From NCBI GenBank assembly GCA_029215795.1, contig JARDYH010000007.1, forward strand, positions 93,077,263-93,141,262: a stretch of DNA of 64,000 nucleotides, read 5' to 3'. Positions 54,356-64,000 of this stretch are shown here, piece by piece (position 1 is the stretch's first letter; every line of letters starts with the position of its first letter). Below the pieces are notes generated by a model. That model saw nothing but the letters and a program-made list of their open reading frames with translations. It had not been told where the DNA came from and made no database searches. This stretch comes from Anniella stebbinsi (lineage: Eukaryota; Chordata; Lepidosauria; Squamata; Anniellidae). Made by a program: the position numbers and the translations under genes.

Positions 54356-55943
54356 CTTCAGAAATTACAGTGATGATGGATGGAAGGAAGAGAAATGGGA
54401 TGAAATTAATGGGTTCTTATAGATTTTAATCAGAAGGAAATTAACAAATGCGTTAACTTTTGCCTTGAGCATGATTTTTAGTGGAACAGTGGGGCATACA
54501 TTTAATAAATAACCTATGAATGGATTTTTGAGCCACTAGTTAAATTAAACTTCCTTGTTCTTATATGGCAGTGGGAGCATTGCACTAATAAACAAAAAAA
54601 TAAATAAATGTGAAACGATACAAAATTTTCGGCACCCATTTCACCAAGATATCTTTTCTGGGATATATAGATGATATGGTATGAATGTAACAAAAACAGG
54701 TTGACAGAATTAATTTAATAACAGCCATGAGAATTGAAATAGTTAGAAAATGGAAAAGGTTCAGCGATCCTTGCAGTTTGGGATGTCATATATGTGTTAA
54801 AACGTATGCACCTGTCATGGTTCTGTAAAGAAACAGACACACCAAATAGGATAAACTATTATGAAAACTGGAACAAATTGAGAAAATGATGTATATTGTT
54901 GTAGCCGATAATTATAAAGTATTATCATATTTATTTATTCATGAGTATATTAGCAATAGCAGTGAGAACTGATTTATAATAGACTTTAAAGGTGTTTATT
55001 AATATTTGGTGCAGATTTTTTATTGTGTGTAGTTCTATTTATTATGATAGCAAATGCTAGGGAGAAAATATGTGCCAAAGAAATCCGAATTCTACACCAA
55101 GGATGCATAGACATCCTATTCAAATTCTGTGCTGAACATGCCAAGGTCATGGCCAGCACATGCACCATTGTCAATTGCAGAATCAGTGGGCGCATCCTGC
55201 TTTTTTTCTCTGTGCGTTTGGGATATCTGGTGGGAGAAGGGGGTATAAGTGTCAATCACAGGGCAAGTCTGCCACTTGAGTTCATTATATTTTCAGTTAA
55301 TGGAATATAATATAATATATTTATAATTATAATATATACATGGAATATAATCTGGGATTGGTGAACCTGTGAAAAAGTGTGAGTCAGTTGCTAAAACATG
55401 CTAAAGCCTTAGCAATCATACCTAAAAATAAAACCAACAACTGGGACTTTACTATCACATTTTTCCAGCACATTTCCAAACTAGTACAGCAATGAGGGCT
55501 AAAAAGCAAGCTAAAAAGAACAGTTTGGTACATGACATATTTGCTTTTCTGGACTCTCATCGCACTTCAACATGAGATCCACTTGAGATCATATGAAAGA
55601 GAAAAAATGTGACAGTGACAAATGGATGAATGAAGCAAACATTACTCTAGGTCTACAAATTCACTGCTGAGAGTCATCAGGTACATCCTCCTTTCACTTT
55701 GCCTCTGCAGTAAACCCTGGCATAGGAGTCAAGTTCACCTGAGCTCTTCCCACAAAGAGTTCTTGACATCCCTGTTAGACAGAACTTCTGGAACCCTATT
55801 GCAAGTCCCTGATTCAATCACTCTGAAGGGCCCTCCTCAACGATCAAAAACATTACTACTATTAGCTGCTAATCATATACTATTATTTCATCATGGTGCA
55901 AAGATGAACATATCTATGTTGAATAGGATCTAGTAATGTGCAC
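54356..55943 (-). other. Intron, possible old LINE traces
   Basis: Around 54640-54830 a plus-strand reading gives 'RIEIVRKWKRFSDP'-like text reminiscent of the L1 ORF2 C-terminus, but this is weak. 55020-55270 has an open 95-codon stretch with no recognisable content. A TATAAT-rich tract lies at about 55305-55345. Confidence 0.4.
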
Positions 55944-56048
55944 CTCATCAAGCGAAGAATCCTCCAGTTCTGTAAGCTTTCCCAAATTGACTGTTTCATA
56001 GTTAACGCTTGGAGTTCCAAGAAGTTTGACTACTGACCCAAGCAATTC
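55944..56048 (-). CDS. SPOCD1: SPOCD1-like gene, most upstream exon found
   Basis: The acceptor is TTTCCTTTCTTCAG|GAA (strong) and the donor is GATGAG|GTGCAC (weak). The exon is 105 bases, phase 0-0, 35 codons: 'ELLGSVVKLLGTPSVNYET', 'VNLGKLTELEDSSLDE'. Only this frame is open. It connects in phase to the exon at 54355. No domain is recognised; it could be part of the N-terminal low-complexity region typical of SPOCD1. Any further 5' exons were not found in the window. Confidence 0.55.
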
Positions 56049-56504
56049 CTGAAGAAAGGAAAACAGAATTTGAGAACAGAACAAACACGTCTTTTGGAGG
56101 AGTGGGGGAAATTAACAAAAATTCCTCCATGCAGATGTGATCCTACAACAGATTCCATATATGGCAGACAAAATTATGGAATTCACACTTGAGGCTTAAA
56201 ATAGTCCTCAGTTAACTTGAGTTTGTAACATGGATGTAAAATCAAAACTGATTAGAACTTTCATTTCTATTTCCTCTGCCTTTTCTTTGGACATCAACAT
56301 GACAGTAGGGCAGAAGACAGACTCAAATATACTTTAAGTAAGCCTCAAGTATGAAAACACTCTAAACATGATTTTTTGCTTTTCCTGTATCTATTAATGA
56401 ACATATAAAATCAACAGTAACCAGAAAATGCTTTCCATTTGAAGTAATATTATTTACATGTTCACAGAACTTTTTAGAAGTTCTGTACATTACCTTATTG
56501 AAGT

Positions 56505-56549
<45 letters not shown>

Positions 56550-57000
56550 TGAATGCATGCTATGGATAATGCTTTTATTATTATTATACTAAAAGAGAAG
56601 TCCAAAGACATTTTAGTATCATGTGTTTAAAAATTGCTTGGGAACAAAAAGACTTGTCAACCAATCAAAAAAACTTTAGTTGGCTATAGGCATATTTACC
56701 TAATAATACTTCACTTACTGTCCCATAAATTAATCAATCAACGCTTTAGTTGATTAATCTACCAGTTAAACCAATTCAAGACTGCAGCCCTACTAAACAG
56801 TTACAATAAAAACTTTCCCTGGATTCACCTTGTTCTGCACATAGCTAATACCAACTACAGTTCTATTTTATCTGACAAAATATTTTATATGGAACACAAA
56901 TGCCTGCATAACTTCTGCAAACAGTTCAGTCTGTTGCTATTATTTTCCTGATTTGTATATATTATACTCGTGAGCTGTAGTTCTCCTTTTTTGCCCATAA
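56049..57000 (-). other. Intron or 5' region
   Basis: No gene is recognised. An (AG)n microsatellite lies at 56509-56543. Confidence 0.5.
56509..56543. repeat. (AG)n microsatellite
   Basis: About 17 uninterrupted AG units. Confidence 0.95.
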
Positions 57001-57043
57001 AACTTTTCATTTTACAAAATTACTCCAAAATCTTTCAGAATAA
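57001..57043 (+). repeat. 43-bp direct repeat flanking E4, left copy
   Basis: 'aacttttcattttaca', then 'attactccaaaatctttcag' and 'aataa'. It is repeated at 62622-62664 with two differences. Confidence 0.9.
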
Positions 57044-57230
57044 ATGCAGGTTGCTTACCTGTAACTGTAGTTCTTCGAGTGGTCATCTGTGCAGTCACAC
57101 ATATGGGCTTGCGCCGACGCCGAGCTCTCTTCGGGAAACTTCTATAGCTAGCCTAGATTTTTGGCGGGAACCCCTCCCCCACCATCCTATTGCGCATGCT
57201 CCGGGTTCCTGCTTACCTCAGTTCTCTGAG
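57044..57230 (+). repeat. E4 left inverted terminal repeat
   Basis: Contains 'gggcttgcgccgacgccgag' and 'ggcgggaacccctccccc'. Pairs with about 62470-62620. The minus-strand tip again reads TTACAG|GTAAGC. Confidence 0.87.
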
Positions 57231-57362
57231 ACTGTGTGGCCTCGCGACCGAGGTGAATAATTCTATTCCCTTCAGAAGAACATCGATATATGAGCATGCA
57301 CAAACAACCTTTCTTGACAATCACAAAAGCGATGCCAAGAGGGGATGGTGGGTGGGTTGTGT

Positions 57363-57455
57363 GACTGCACAGATGACCACTCGAAGAACTACAGTTACAG
57401 GTAAGCAACCTGCATTTCTTCTTCGTGGTCTCTGTGCATCACACATATGGGCGAA
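57363..57455 (+). repeat. E4 internal complementary region
   Basis: 'gaagaactacagttacaggt' then 'aagcaacctgcattt' plus 'cttcttcgtggtctctgtg'. Nearly identical to the E2 ICR. Confidence 0.87.
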
Positions 57456-57539
57456 TAACAAGCAAAAACTTACTGGAGGAGGGTAGGCTCGCTGAATACT
57501 GAAGCACGGAGGAGAGGACGGCTCGATCGAAGGAGCTGT

Positions 57540-58560
57540 CCGATCTAGCTTTCACATCCAACTTGTAATGCCTCACAAACGTGGAAACATTGGACCAAGT
57601 AGCCGCTCTACAGAGTTCAGGAAGTGATACACCACGAGCTAGAGCCTTGCCCTCTTGTGGAGTATGCTTTAACAGCTAGTGGCGGTTCTTTACCCACGAG
57701 TTGATAAGCTAGGGAAATAGTTTGCACTATCCAGCCGGACAGGCGTTGGGAAGACACCGACAGTCCTTTATTCTTCCCCCCATAACATACAAAAAGGTGA
57801 CGTGACTTACGGAACATCTCATATCTAGATTTGTAAAAAGCTAAAGCCCTTCTGACATCCAAAGAGTGCAATTTAGAACACAACGGGTCTGAGGATGCTT
57901 GAAAGAACGTGGGCAACACAATGTCTTGGTTAACGTGAAAACTGGAGACAACCTTAGTGACAAAGGAAGGGCCAGGCCGCAAGATGACCTTATCTCTAAA
58001 AAACTGGGTATAAGGAGGGTCAACAACTAAAGCGCAAAGTTCAGAGGCTTGTCTAGCTGATGTTATGGCTACTAAAAATACCGTCTTAAAAGTTAGCAGA
58101 CGTACATCTGTAGTTGCCAACGGCTCAAATAGTTTAGAGATTAAAGCACTCAGAACTACCGATAAACTCCATTGAGGGATCACTAAGCGAAGGGGAGGAA
58201 AAATATTGAGTAAACCCCTTAAGAAACTCCTAGAAACAGAGTGTGAGAAAGTAGAAAAACCATTTAACAGACAATGGTTTACCGATATGGCCGCTAGATA
58301 GACTTTGATAAAAGTGGCTTTCAGGCCCAAAGTATGTAGGTGATAAAGGAAATTTACAATACCCTCTATCGATCCTGACCCAGGGTCAAAGCCCTTATCT
58401 TTGGCAAAAAGTATATTTTTTTTCCATTTTCTGTCGTAAGATCTCTTGGTAGAGGGCTTCCGCGCCGCCTCCAGGATGGTCTTGACTTCCTGCGGTAGAG
58501 TCAGCTCTTGCCATTTGGCCGGATTCTCCATGCCGTGAGCTTTAGGGTCTTGAGGTCTGG
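57540..58560 (-). pseudogene. E4 tyrosine recombinase, broken
   Basis: The frame 57617-59236 holds the recombinase in its last about 310 codons: 'SYDRKWKKNILFAKDKG', 'NFLYHLHTLGLKATFIKVYL', and the first catalytic Arg in 'ITSARQASELCAL' (the second Arg of the pair is Gln). The His box reads 'VKAYSTRGQGSS', so His is replaced by Tyr. A frameshift and stop follow before the nucleophile region ('TFVRHYKLDV' in another frame near 57560). Inactive. Confidence 0.85.
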
Positions 58561-59723
58561 ATGGAGGATCCTGCCTCCGTCTTTGAACAAGAGATTCAGT
58601 AGACTGGGCAGTCGCCAAGTGTGCTTGTTCGCCAGCCTGAGAAGTGGGGCAAACCATGCTTGCCTGGACAACCACGGGGCTATCAGTATGGCGTCTGTGC
58701 GGTGTCTGAAGAGCTTGGTTACAACTCTTGTTAGTAATGGGAATGGTGGAAACATGTACATCAGGCCTGGACTCCATGGGACCATGAACGCATCTCCTAG
58801 GGATAAGCGGCCTATCCCTGCTCTTGAGCAGTACGCGTTGCATACCGCATTGCTCTGTGTGGCAAAAAGGTCGATGTCCGGAGCACCCCATCGAGCAAAG
58901 AGGATGCTCAAGACAGTCGGTGACATCTGCCATTCGTGGGCGTTGAGGAAATTTCGACTGAGGTCGTCCGCTTGAACATTGTCGGTTCCCACAATATGCA
59001 GGGCAGAGAGTCGGATGCCCCGTGGAACCGTACAACGGCAGATGTCCATGGTAAGTTGAAGTAGAGGGAGAGATCGAGTGCCCCCTTCCTTGTTCAGGTA
59101 CCAGATCACTGCGGTGTTGTCTGAAAGAATCTGAACGTGGTGACCCTGTAGATGAGTCCGCAACGCTAGCATCGCTCTCTTCACCGCTAACAGTTCTAAC
59201 ACATTTATATGTAGGCGTCTCTCCGAAGGTGACCATCTTTCCTGAATGGTGAGATCATCGCAGTGGGCTCCCCATCCTTGCAGGGATGCATCCGTGGTGA
59301 GACGCCTGGATGGGCCCGAGTCCACAAATGGCATTCCCGAGGAGAGGATGCGTGGGTTTGTCCACTATTGCAGTGAGTCCTGAATTGATGAAGGTATGGT
59401 AAGTATGGTCTTGTGAGGGTCCATGGTTGGGTCGAAGCTGCGGAGCAAGAACTGCTGTAGAGGACACATCCGTGGTCTTGCCCAGCGGACCACAAATACA
59501 GAGCAGCCATGAGCCCAAACAACCTCAGGGCGGTGAACTCTGGTGTCTGGTGCAGGCGCAGTATACGATGCGAAAGATCGTGGAGGGCCTGAGCTCTGTC
59601 CTGTGGAAGGATTGCCCTTCCCATGGTCGAGTCTAGCCAGACGCCTATAAACTGAATAGTCTGGCACGGCTGAAAAACCGACTTTTCCATATTTATTTGC
59701 AGGCCCAATGACAGTAGCAGCAC
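58501..59723 (-). pseudogene. E4 RT end, RNase H and methyltransferase-like region
   Basis: 59205-59723 has the RT thumb ('LSLGLQINMEKSVFQP', 'IQFIGVWLDSTMGRAIL'). 58501-59334 has RNase H 'LTTDASLQGWGAH', 'INVLELLAVKRAM', 'ILSDNTAVIWYLNKEGG', 'ADDLSRNFL', then 'IDLFATQSNAVCNAYCSR' and 'MYMFPPFPLL'. The four RNase H acidic residues are intact; frame breaks isolate the segments. Confidence 0.83.
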
Positions 59724-59756
59724 TCATACTGTCTCTACATCCTTCGATGCTTGGGG

Positions 59757-60330
59757 CTAGGACGTGGAGACGATCAGCCAGTCGTTCAGGTACGGATAAA
59801 GTTCTATGCCCTGTGAACGTAGGTAGGCACATACTGCTCCCATACACTTCGTAAATACTCTGGGTGCAGTTTTTAAGCCAAATGGGAGGACGGAAAATTG
59901 AAATGCTTGCTTCCCCACTACAAAGCGGAGGTATTTGCGATGAGAAGGGTGGATTGCGATATGAAAGTGGACATCCTTTAGATCTATTAGAGTAAACCAC
60001 TGATTTCTTTTCAACAGGGGCAGAATGATCGCTAACGTTATCATACGGAATTTCTTTGTTACGATGAACTTGTTTAGGTGCCTGAGATCCATGATAGGGC
60101 AAAGTCCTCCATCTCTTTTCGGTACCATGAAGTAACGGGAATAGAAGCCCGTATGTAAGCTGGCCGGTGAGACTCTTGTGATGGCTCCCTTTTGAAGTAG
60201 AGAAGAAGTCTCTTGAGTCAAAATTTTTCATGGAGGTGTTATCTTTATGGCACTGGTGGGAGAGAGGACTCCGAACTCTATTTTGTAGCCTCTGGTGACA
60301 ATATTTAGAACCCAGGTGTCCGAGGTAATT
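59757..60330 (-). pseudogene. E4 reverse transcriptase, catalytic residue lost
   Basis: 'YFMVPKRDGGLCPIMDLR', 'LIDLKDVHFHIAIHP' and 'FGLKTAPRVFTKCMGAVC' identify the RT. The active box reads YLND rather than YLDD (about 59770-59785), so a metal-binding Asp is Asn. A stop follows shortly after. Confidence 0.85.
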
Positions 60331-60402
60331 GCGGCCCAATTGTGGCGGAACTGGTGGAGAATGTTCCCAAATTATGTGGGCCGGCGGAACAGAAGGTTGG
60401 AG

Positions 60403-62259
60403 TCAAAGGCGACGTTTATGTGTGTCATCCTGCCTGCTATGGGGTTGCTTAAAGCGATTCGCAGACTTCCTCTGCTGAGGGTGTGACACCGTAGTCAATT
60501 GCTGATAGCGTGGTGGACAATCCTGTGGTTGCTTGGGCTGGTATGGCAAAGGGCGGTACCACTTCCGAGGGCGATATGATGACTGTGTGGGTTGGTTAAA
60601 CCCCATCTTACGTGTGGTCACCTTAGCCTTTTGAATGGTATCCATCGCTGTGTCCGTAGTGGCGTTAAAAAGGCCTTCCCCGTGAAAAGGGAGGTCCTCT
60701 ATTCTGGACCTAGTTTCCTGGGGCAGATTGGCTGCTCTCAACCAGGCATGATGGCAAAGGGCAACCGCGCCAATCATAGCCTTAGATGCACAGTCGGTTT
60801 GATGTCTGGAAGTAGTAAGCTCCTGCTTAGACAAACAAACCGCTCCTGCGTGAAAGACATGAGCGAGTTCGCGTTGATCATCCGGAAGATAAGACATAAG
60901 CGATAACATTTTTTTCCCACAGGAAGAGCTGGTATCGGGCCATCATGGCTTGGTAGTTAGCGACTTTCATTCCTATGGCTGCTGAAGAGTAAATACGGCG
61001 GCCAAACATATCAAGCTTACGACCTTCCTTGTTCATCGGGGCTGAGTGATTTTTAGTAGATCTGCCCTGGGCTGCCTCAACAACAATCGAGTTGGGTTTC
61101 GGGTGAATGAAAAGGAAAGGAGCATCCGACTCCTTGACTTTATAGAGAGCGTCCAAACGCTTCGAAGTGGGCCCCATGGTTGAGGGGTTCGACCTGGATT
61201 GTTGAGCCATCTTAAGCAGTGTAGGGACATACAGAATTGTAAGCTGTGGAGATGGTTCCGTATACATCACATCGAATATAGGGTCTGCTATTTTGTCCTC
61301 AGATTGCTGATGTTCGACACCGAGAGACTGAGCCACACGAAGCATCTGCTCATTGAAACCTCCAAGCTCCATGGACGGCGACGCCCATTCAGTTGTTCCC
61401 ACACCATCATCTGGAGACAGTACCGAGGGAGGAGCTGTCGCTACTGAAGAGGAGTCAGAGACATAATCCTCCATGGACTGTGGGGAGAATGGAGTCGGTA
61501 CCTCAGGAAGTCGCTCCGGTATCGAGGGAATGTGCGTTGGTACCGAGACAGTTACTGACGGTGGCCGGCGAGGAGGACGAGGAGGAAGGATTGAACGATC
61601 ATCCGTCAGCCGTTTGCCCGTATATGGATCGAAGGCGTATCGGTATCGAGTTGATCCATCCTCAACGTCTCGGTATCGACAAGACGACAGTATCAAGCGG
61701 TCGGAATAGCGATCCCAGTCCCGCGACCGAGACCTCGAGCGGGAGTGGTGGCAGGCAGATCCGCATCGAGAAGATCGGGAGGCTGAAGTTCGCGAGCGGA
61801 CCAACAGCGGCCTCACAGGTGAGGCGGGCACTGCGGAATCGAAGACCTCTTCATCCGATGCCGGCATAGGCTCCGGGGCTGTTGGGGGCATGGGCGCCTC
61901 ACCTCATCCTGAGGTTTGGTAATAGTCTTCTTTGTATGTTTTTTTTCGTTTTCACCTCAGTGGATGAAATACCGGGTGTTGCTGGGTTAAAGCGATTTGT
62001 GGGCAAAGGCCCGCGCTCCCCAATAATAGATGCGGGTGAAGGCATAACAAGAGCCTGTGGAGCATCCACTGCCTCCAACGCTTTTTTTCCAAAGGAGACC
62101 TCTTAAACGATCTGCTCGATTTCTGCGCACCTGCCTGGAAAAGTTCATGCAATGGGCGCAGGCCTCAACGATATGGGATTCCCCCAGACAAAGTAGGCAC
62201 AAAGAATGGCCGTCCGTAAGAGCAAGCTTCGCTGGACACTTGGAGCAATTTTTAAACAA
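60403..62259 (-). pseudogene. E4 gag, frame-shifted
   Basis: N-terminal Cys region (61987-62259: 'CSKCPAKLALTDGHSLC', 'LLCLGESHIVEACAHCMNF'), Ser/Arg/Pro-rich middle and LAP2-alpha-like block in 60878-61891 ('TSKRLDALYKVKESDAP', 'PKPNSIVVEAAQGRS', 'PMNKEGRKLDMFGRRIYSS', 'NYQAMMARYQLFLWEK'), continued after a frameshift in 60403-60909 ('LPDDQRELAHVFHAGA', 'LPQETRSRIEDLPFHGEG'). Confidence 0.83.
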
Positions 62260-62469
62260 AGCTGTCCGCGCCTTAAGATGGGGTAGGCCCGACAGCGAAG
62301 ATACACTAACTAAGGTCTTTTTTTAAAAAAAAAAAAATTGTATAACACTAACACTAAAAACTAGAACTATCTAAGCTAACTATTTAACTATATCTCTATT
62401 TCAGAGGAAATATATACGAACAACGTTCGACAAAGTCTCCCGCAAGGCGATCAGCGCAGTGGTCAAAGA

Positions 62470-62620
62470 AAAACTGAGGTAAACGGGAACCCAGAGCATG
62501 TGCAATAGGATGGTGGGGGAGGGGTTCCTGCCAAAAATCTAGGCTAGCTATAGAAGTTTCCCAAAGAGAGCTCAGCGTTGGCGCAAGCCCATATGTGTGA
62601 TGCACAGAGACCACGAAGAA
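62470..62620 (-). repeat. E4 right inverted terminal repeat
   Basis: 'aactgaggtaaacgggaacc' to 'gagaccacgaagaa'. Inverted partner of 57044-57230. Confidence 0.87.
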
Positions 62621-62621
62621 T

Positions 62622-62664
62622 AACTTTTCATTTTACACTATTACTCCAAAATCTTTCAGAATAA
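62622..62664 (+). repeat. 43-bp direct repeat flanking E4, right copy
   Basis: Matches 57001-57043 at 41 of 43 positions ('ttttacactattact' here, 'ttttacaaaattact' at the left). Confidence 0.9.
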
Positions 62665-62730
62665 CTCAGTGCTAAACCCAACATGAATTTCAGTCCACTG
62701 AATCAGCTGCTGCTACATCGTCTTTAGGAT

Positions 62731-63606
62731 TACTGTATTTCCTCGATTCTAAGACGCACTTTTCCCCCCATATTTACCTCTGTAAAAATGGAGTGCGTCT
62801 TAGAATCAATGACATCTTAGATTCGCCGGTTTTCTCCAGCGCTGGAATGGGTTTGGGATACACCCACCCACCCATAGAGCCTTCACAAAGGAGCTCTGCA
62901 TGCACGCCCCCCCCCCCCGGCGACTCGGCCTTCCCACTCACAGGTCCTCCCCGCCAGCACGCAAGATCGCGGCCTACTTCGTGGAAACGCTGGGTTTCCA
63001 CACCTCCTCTACCGCCGCTGCCGAATCCCAGGAAGGGGTAAGAAAGAAAGAGCGGGTCAAGCGGGGGGGGGGGGGCAGGCAGAGGCGGTAGTGGGGCCCA
63101 GGCGAGGGAGGAGTTGCGGCGGCGGCAGCAGCAGGGAGGAGGAGGAAGAAGCGAACAGCAGAAAGGGAAGGGCACAGCGAGCCAGGCGGAGGCAGCGGGG
63201 AAGAAAATCGGCGCTTACCTGAGGCAGCGAGGAGAGAGGTTGCCACGGTTAGGGAAGGGGAAGCGGGGCTGTTGGGGGCTCCGTCTGAGCTGGCCCCCCA
63301 TCATGCAGAGGCAAAGCGGGCTCCCTCCCCTCAGGAAAGGGGCGGATGGGGCAGTGCTGAGGAGAAGCGGTGGCGAAGGGGGGAGAAAGCAGCAGCAGCA
63401 GCCCCGGCTGAGAGCAACGTGCCTCCGTGAGTGCGTGCGTGCGTGCAGGCGTCCGCCCCTGCTTCTCTTCCACCTCCTCCCTCCGTCATGACTCACAGCA
63501 GCAGCGACCGAGGGAGGTGAGTGGGGAGGCTCATCTCCCTCGGTCGCTGCTGCTGTGATCATGACGGAGGGAAGAGGTGGAAGAGAAGCAGGGGTGGACG
63601 CTTCCC

Positions 63607-63638
<32 letters not shown>

Positions 63639-63957
63639 CACGGAGGCACGTTGCTCTCAGCCGGGGCTGCTGCTGCTGCTTTCTCCCCCCTTCGCCACCG
63701 CTTCTCCTCAGCCCTCCGTGCCCTTCCCTTCCCACTTCATCCTCCTCCCCGCCGCCACCGCCACTCCTCCCTCGCCTGGGCCCTGCTACCATCTACCGTA
63801 TTTCTTCGATATCTAAGATGCACTTTTTTTCAAATATAAATGTGTCTGAAAATGGGGTGCATCTTAGAATCGACGCAAAGCTTTTTACCTATTGGTAGCC
63901 CTGAAATTAAGGTACGCCTTAGATTCGATGGCATCTTAGATTCGAGGAAACACAGTA
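62731..63957. mobile_element. Inverted-repeat DNA transposon, non-autonomous, about 1.2 kb
   Basis: The ends 'actgtatttcctcgattcta' plus 'agacgcac' and 'cttagattcgaggaaacaca' plus 'gt' are inverted repeats. Internal copies of the same motif ('gtgcgtcttagaatca' at about 62792 and 'taccgtatttcttcgat' to 'gcatcttagaatcgac' at 63796-63875) suggest nested or tandem ends. The interior is GC-rich with a large hairpin. No transposase ORF. The family is a widespread 'cgattctaagacgcac' type whose superfamily I cannot name with certainty. Confidence 0.65.
63080..63790. repeat. Large imperfect hairpin (long inverted repeat)
   Basis: The centre is near 63515-63530 ('ccgagggaggtgagtgggga'/'ctcatctccctcgg'). 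The arms match outward: 'cctgcttctcttccacctcc' against 'gaggtggaagagaagcaggg', 'gctgagagcaacgtgcctcc' against 'ggaggcacgttgctctcagc', and 'ggcccaggcgagggaggagt' (63095) against 'actcctccctcgcctgggcc' (63763). The left arm has an extra about 190 bases. A (CA)n run (63608-63630) replaces part of the right arm. Confidence 0.88.
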
Positions 63958-64000
63958 GCAACAGGTGTCACAACACCAAACTAGTACATGTAAAATGGCA

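Larger units (their letters stand above)
57044..62620 (-). mobile_element. DIRS retrotransposon copy E4 (decayed)
   Basis: A 5.6-kb element of the same subfamily as E2: the tips 'atgcaggttgcttacctg' and 'gagaccacgaagaa' are shared. Inverted terminal repeats at 57044-57230 and about 62470-62620, ICR at 57363-57455. Minus-strand gag, RT, RNase H/methyltransferase-like and recombinase regions are all broken. Unusually it is flanked by a 43-bp direct repeat. Confidence 0.9.

Noticed and set aside
55023..55310. A 95-codon plus-strand ORF
   Set aside because: No recognisable motif, no splice context, opposite strand to the gene, comparable to chance ORFs here.
29382..62620. Endogenous retrovirus or LTR retrotransposon
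   Set aside because: Ends are inverted rather than direct, there is no protease or DDE integrase, and a tyrosine recombinase and ICR are present.
63000..63760. GC-rich, CpG-containing block as a promoter/CpG island of the host gene
   Set aside because: It lies inside a TIR-bounded transposon and its composition is explained by the hairpin arms. There is no first exon or initiator evidence.

Overview
The window looks like vertebrate nuclear DNA, most probably from a squamate reptile (lizard or snake). It is AT-leaning and intron-rich. It contains CR1 and L2-clade LINEs with AAT-repeat tails, LINE-1, a Penelope-like element, tRNA-headed SINEs, many short inverted-repeat DNA transposons and four DIRS-type (tyrosine-recombinase) retrotransposons. 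No bacterial features are present. The species call is an inference from the repeat repertoire.

Host gene: one gene runs on the minus strand across most of the window. I traced twelve exons from 56048 down to 11426. Every exon has AG/GT borders on the minus strand and every junction keeps codon phase. Together they encode about 810 residues with a TFIIS central (TFIIS-M) domain, a SPOC domain split over four exons, and a long single-exon tail ending in a stop. Domain order, spacing and modest size fit SPOCD1 better than its relatives DIDO1 and PHF3. Exons 5' of 56048 were not found. In mouse, SPOCD1 acts in piRNA-directed DNA methylation of transposons.

Layout: 1-9.95 kb is repeat-rich flank (MIR-like, CR1, an L2 nested in a DNA transposon). 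9.95-12.4 kb is the 3' UTR and terminal exon. 13.26-20.76 kb is DIRS copy E1, interrupted by an L2, in the last intron. 21.5-29.2 kb is a dense cluster of seven exons. 29.38-35.31 kb is E2, the best preserved DIRS copy. 35.73-41.13 kb is a Penelope-like insertion with inverted hammerhead-bearing ends and an L1 inside, bounded by a 14-bp direct repeat. 41.1-42.7 kb is an older L1 relic. 43.2-46.0 kb holds two exons. 46.0-51.9 kb is E3, whose edge lies about 22 bases from an exon acceptor. 52.6-52.8 kb is a DIRS-end relic. 54.3 and 55.9 kb are exons. 57.04-62.62 kb is E4, flanked by a 43-bp direct repeat. 62.73-63.96 kb is an inverted-repeat DNA transposon containing a large hairpin.

The most interesting point is the combination: four DIRS elements, all in the transcriptional orientation of a gene whose best identification is a transposon-silencing factor. 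They split its domain-coding exons, place consensus splice donors in its introns, and in one case supply the likely branch-point region of an exon.
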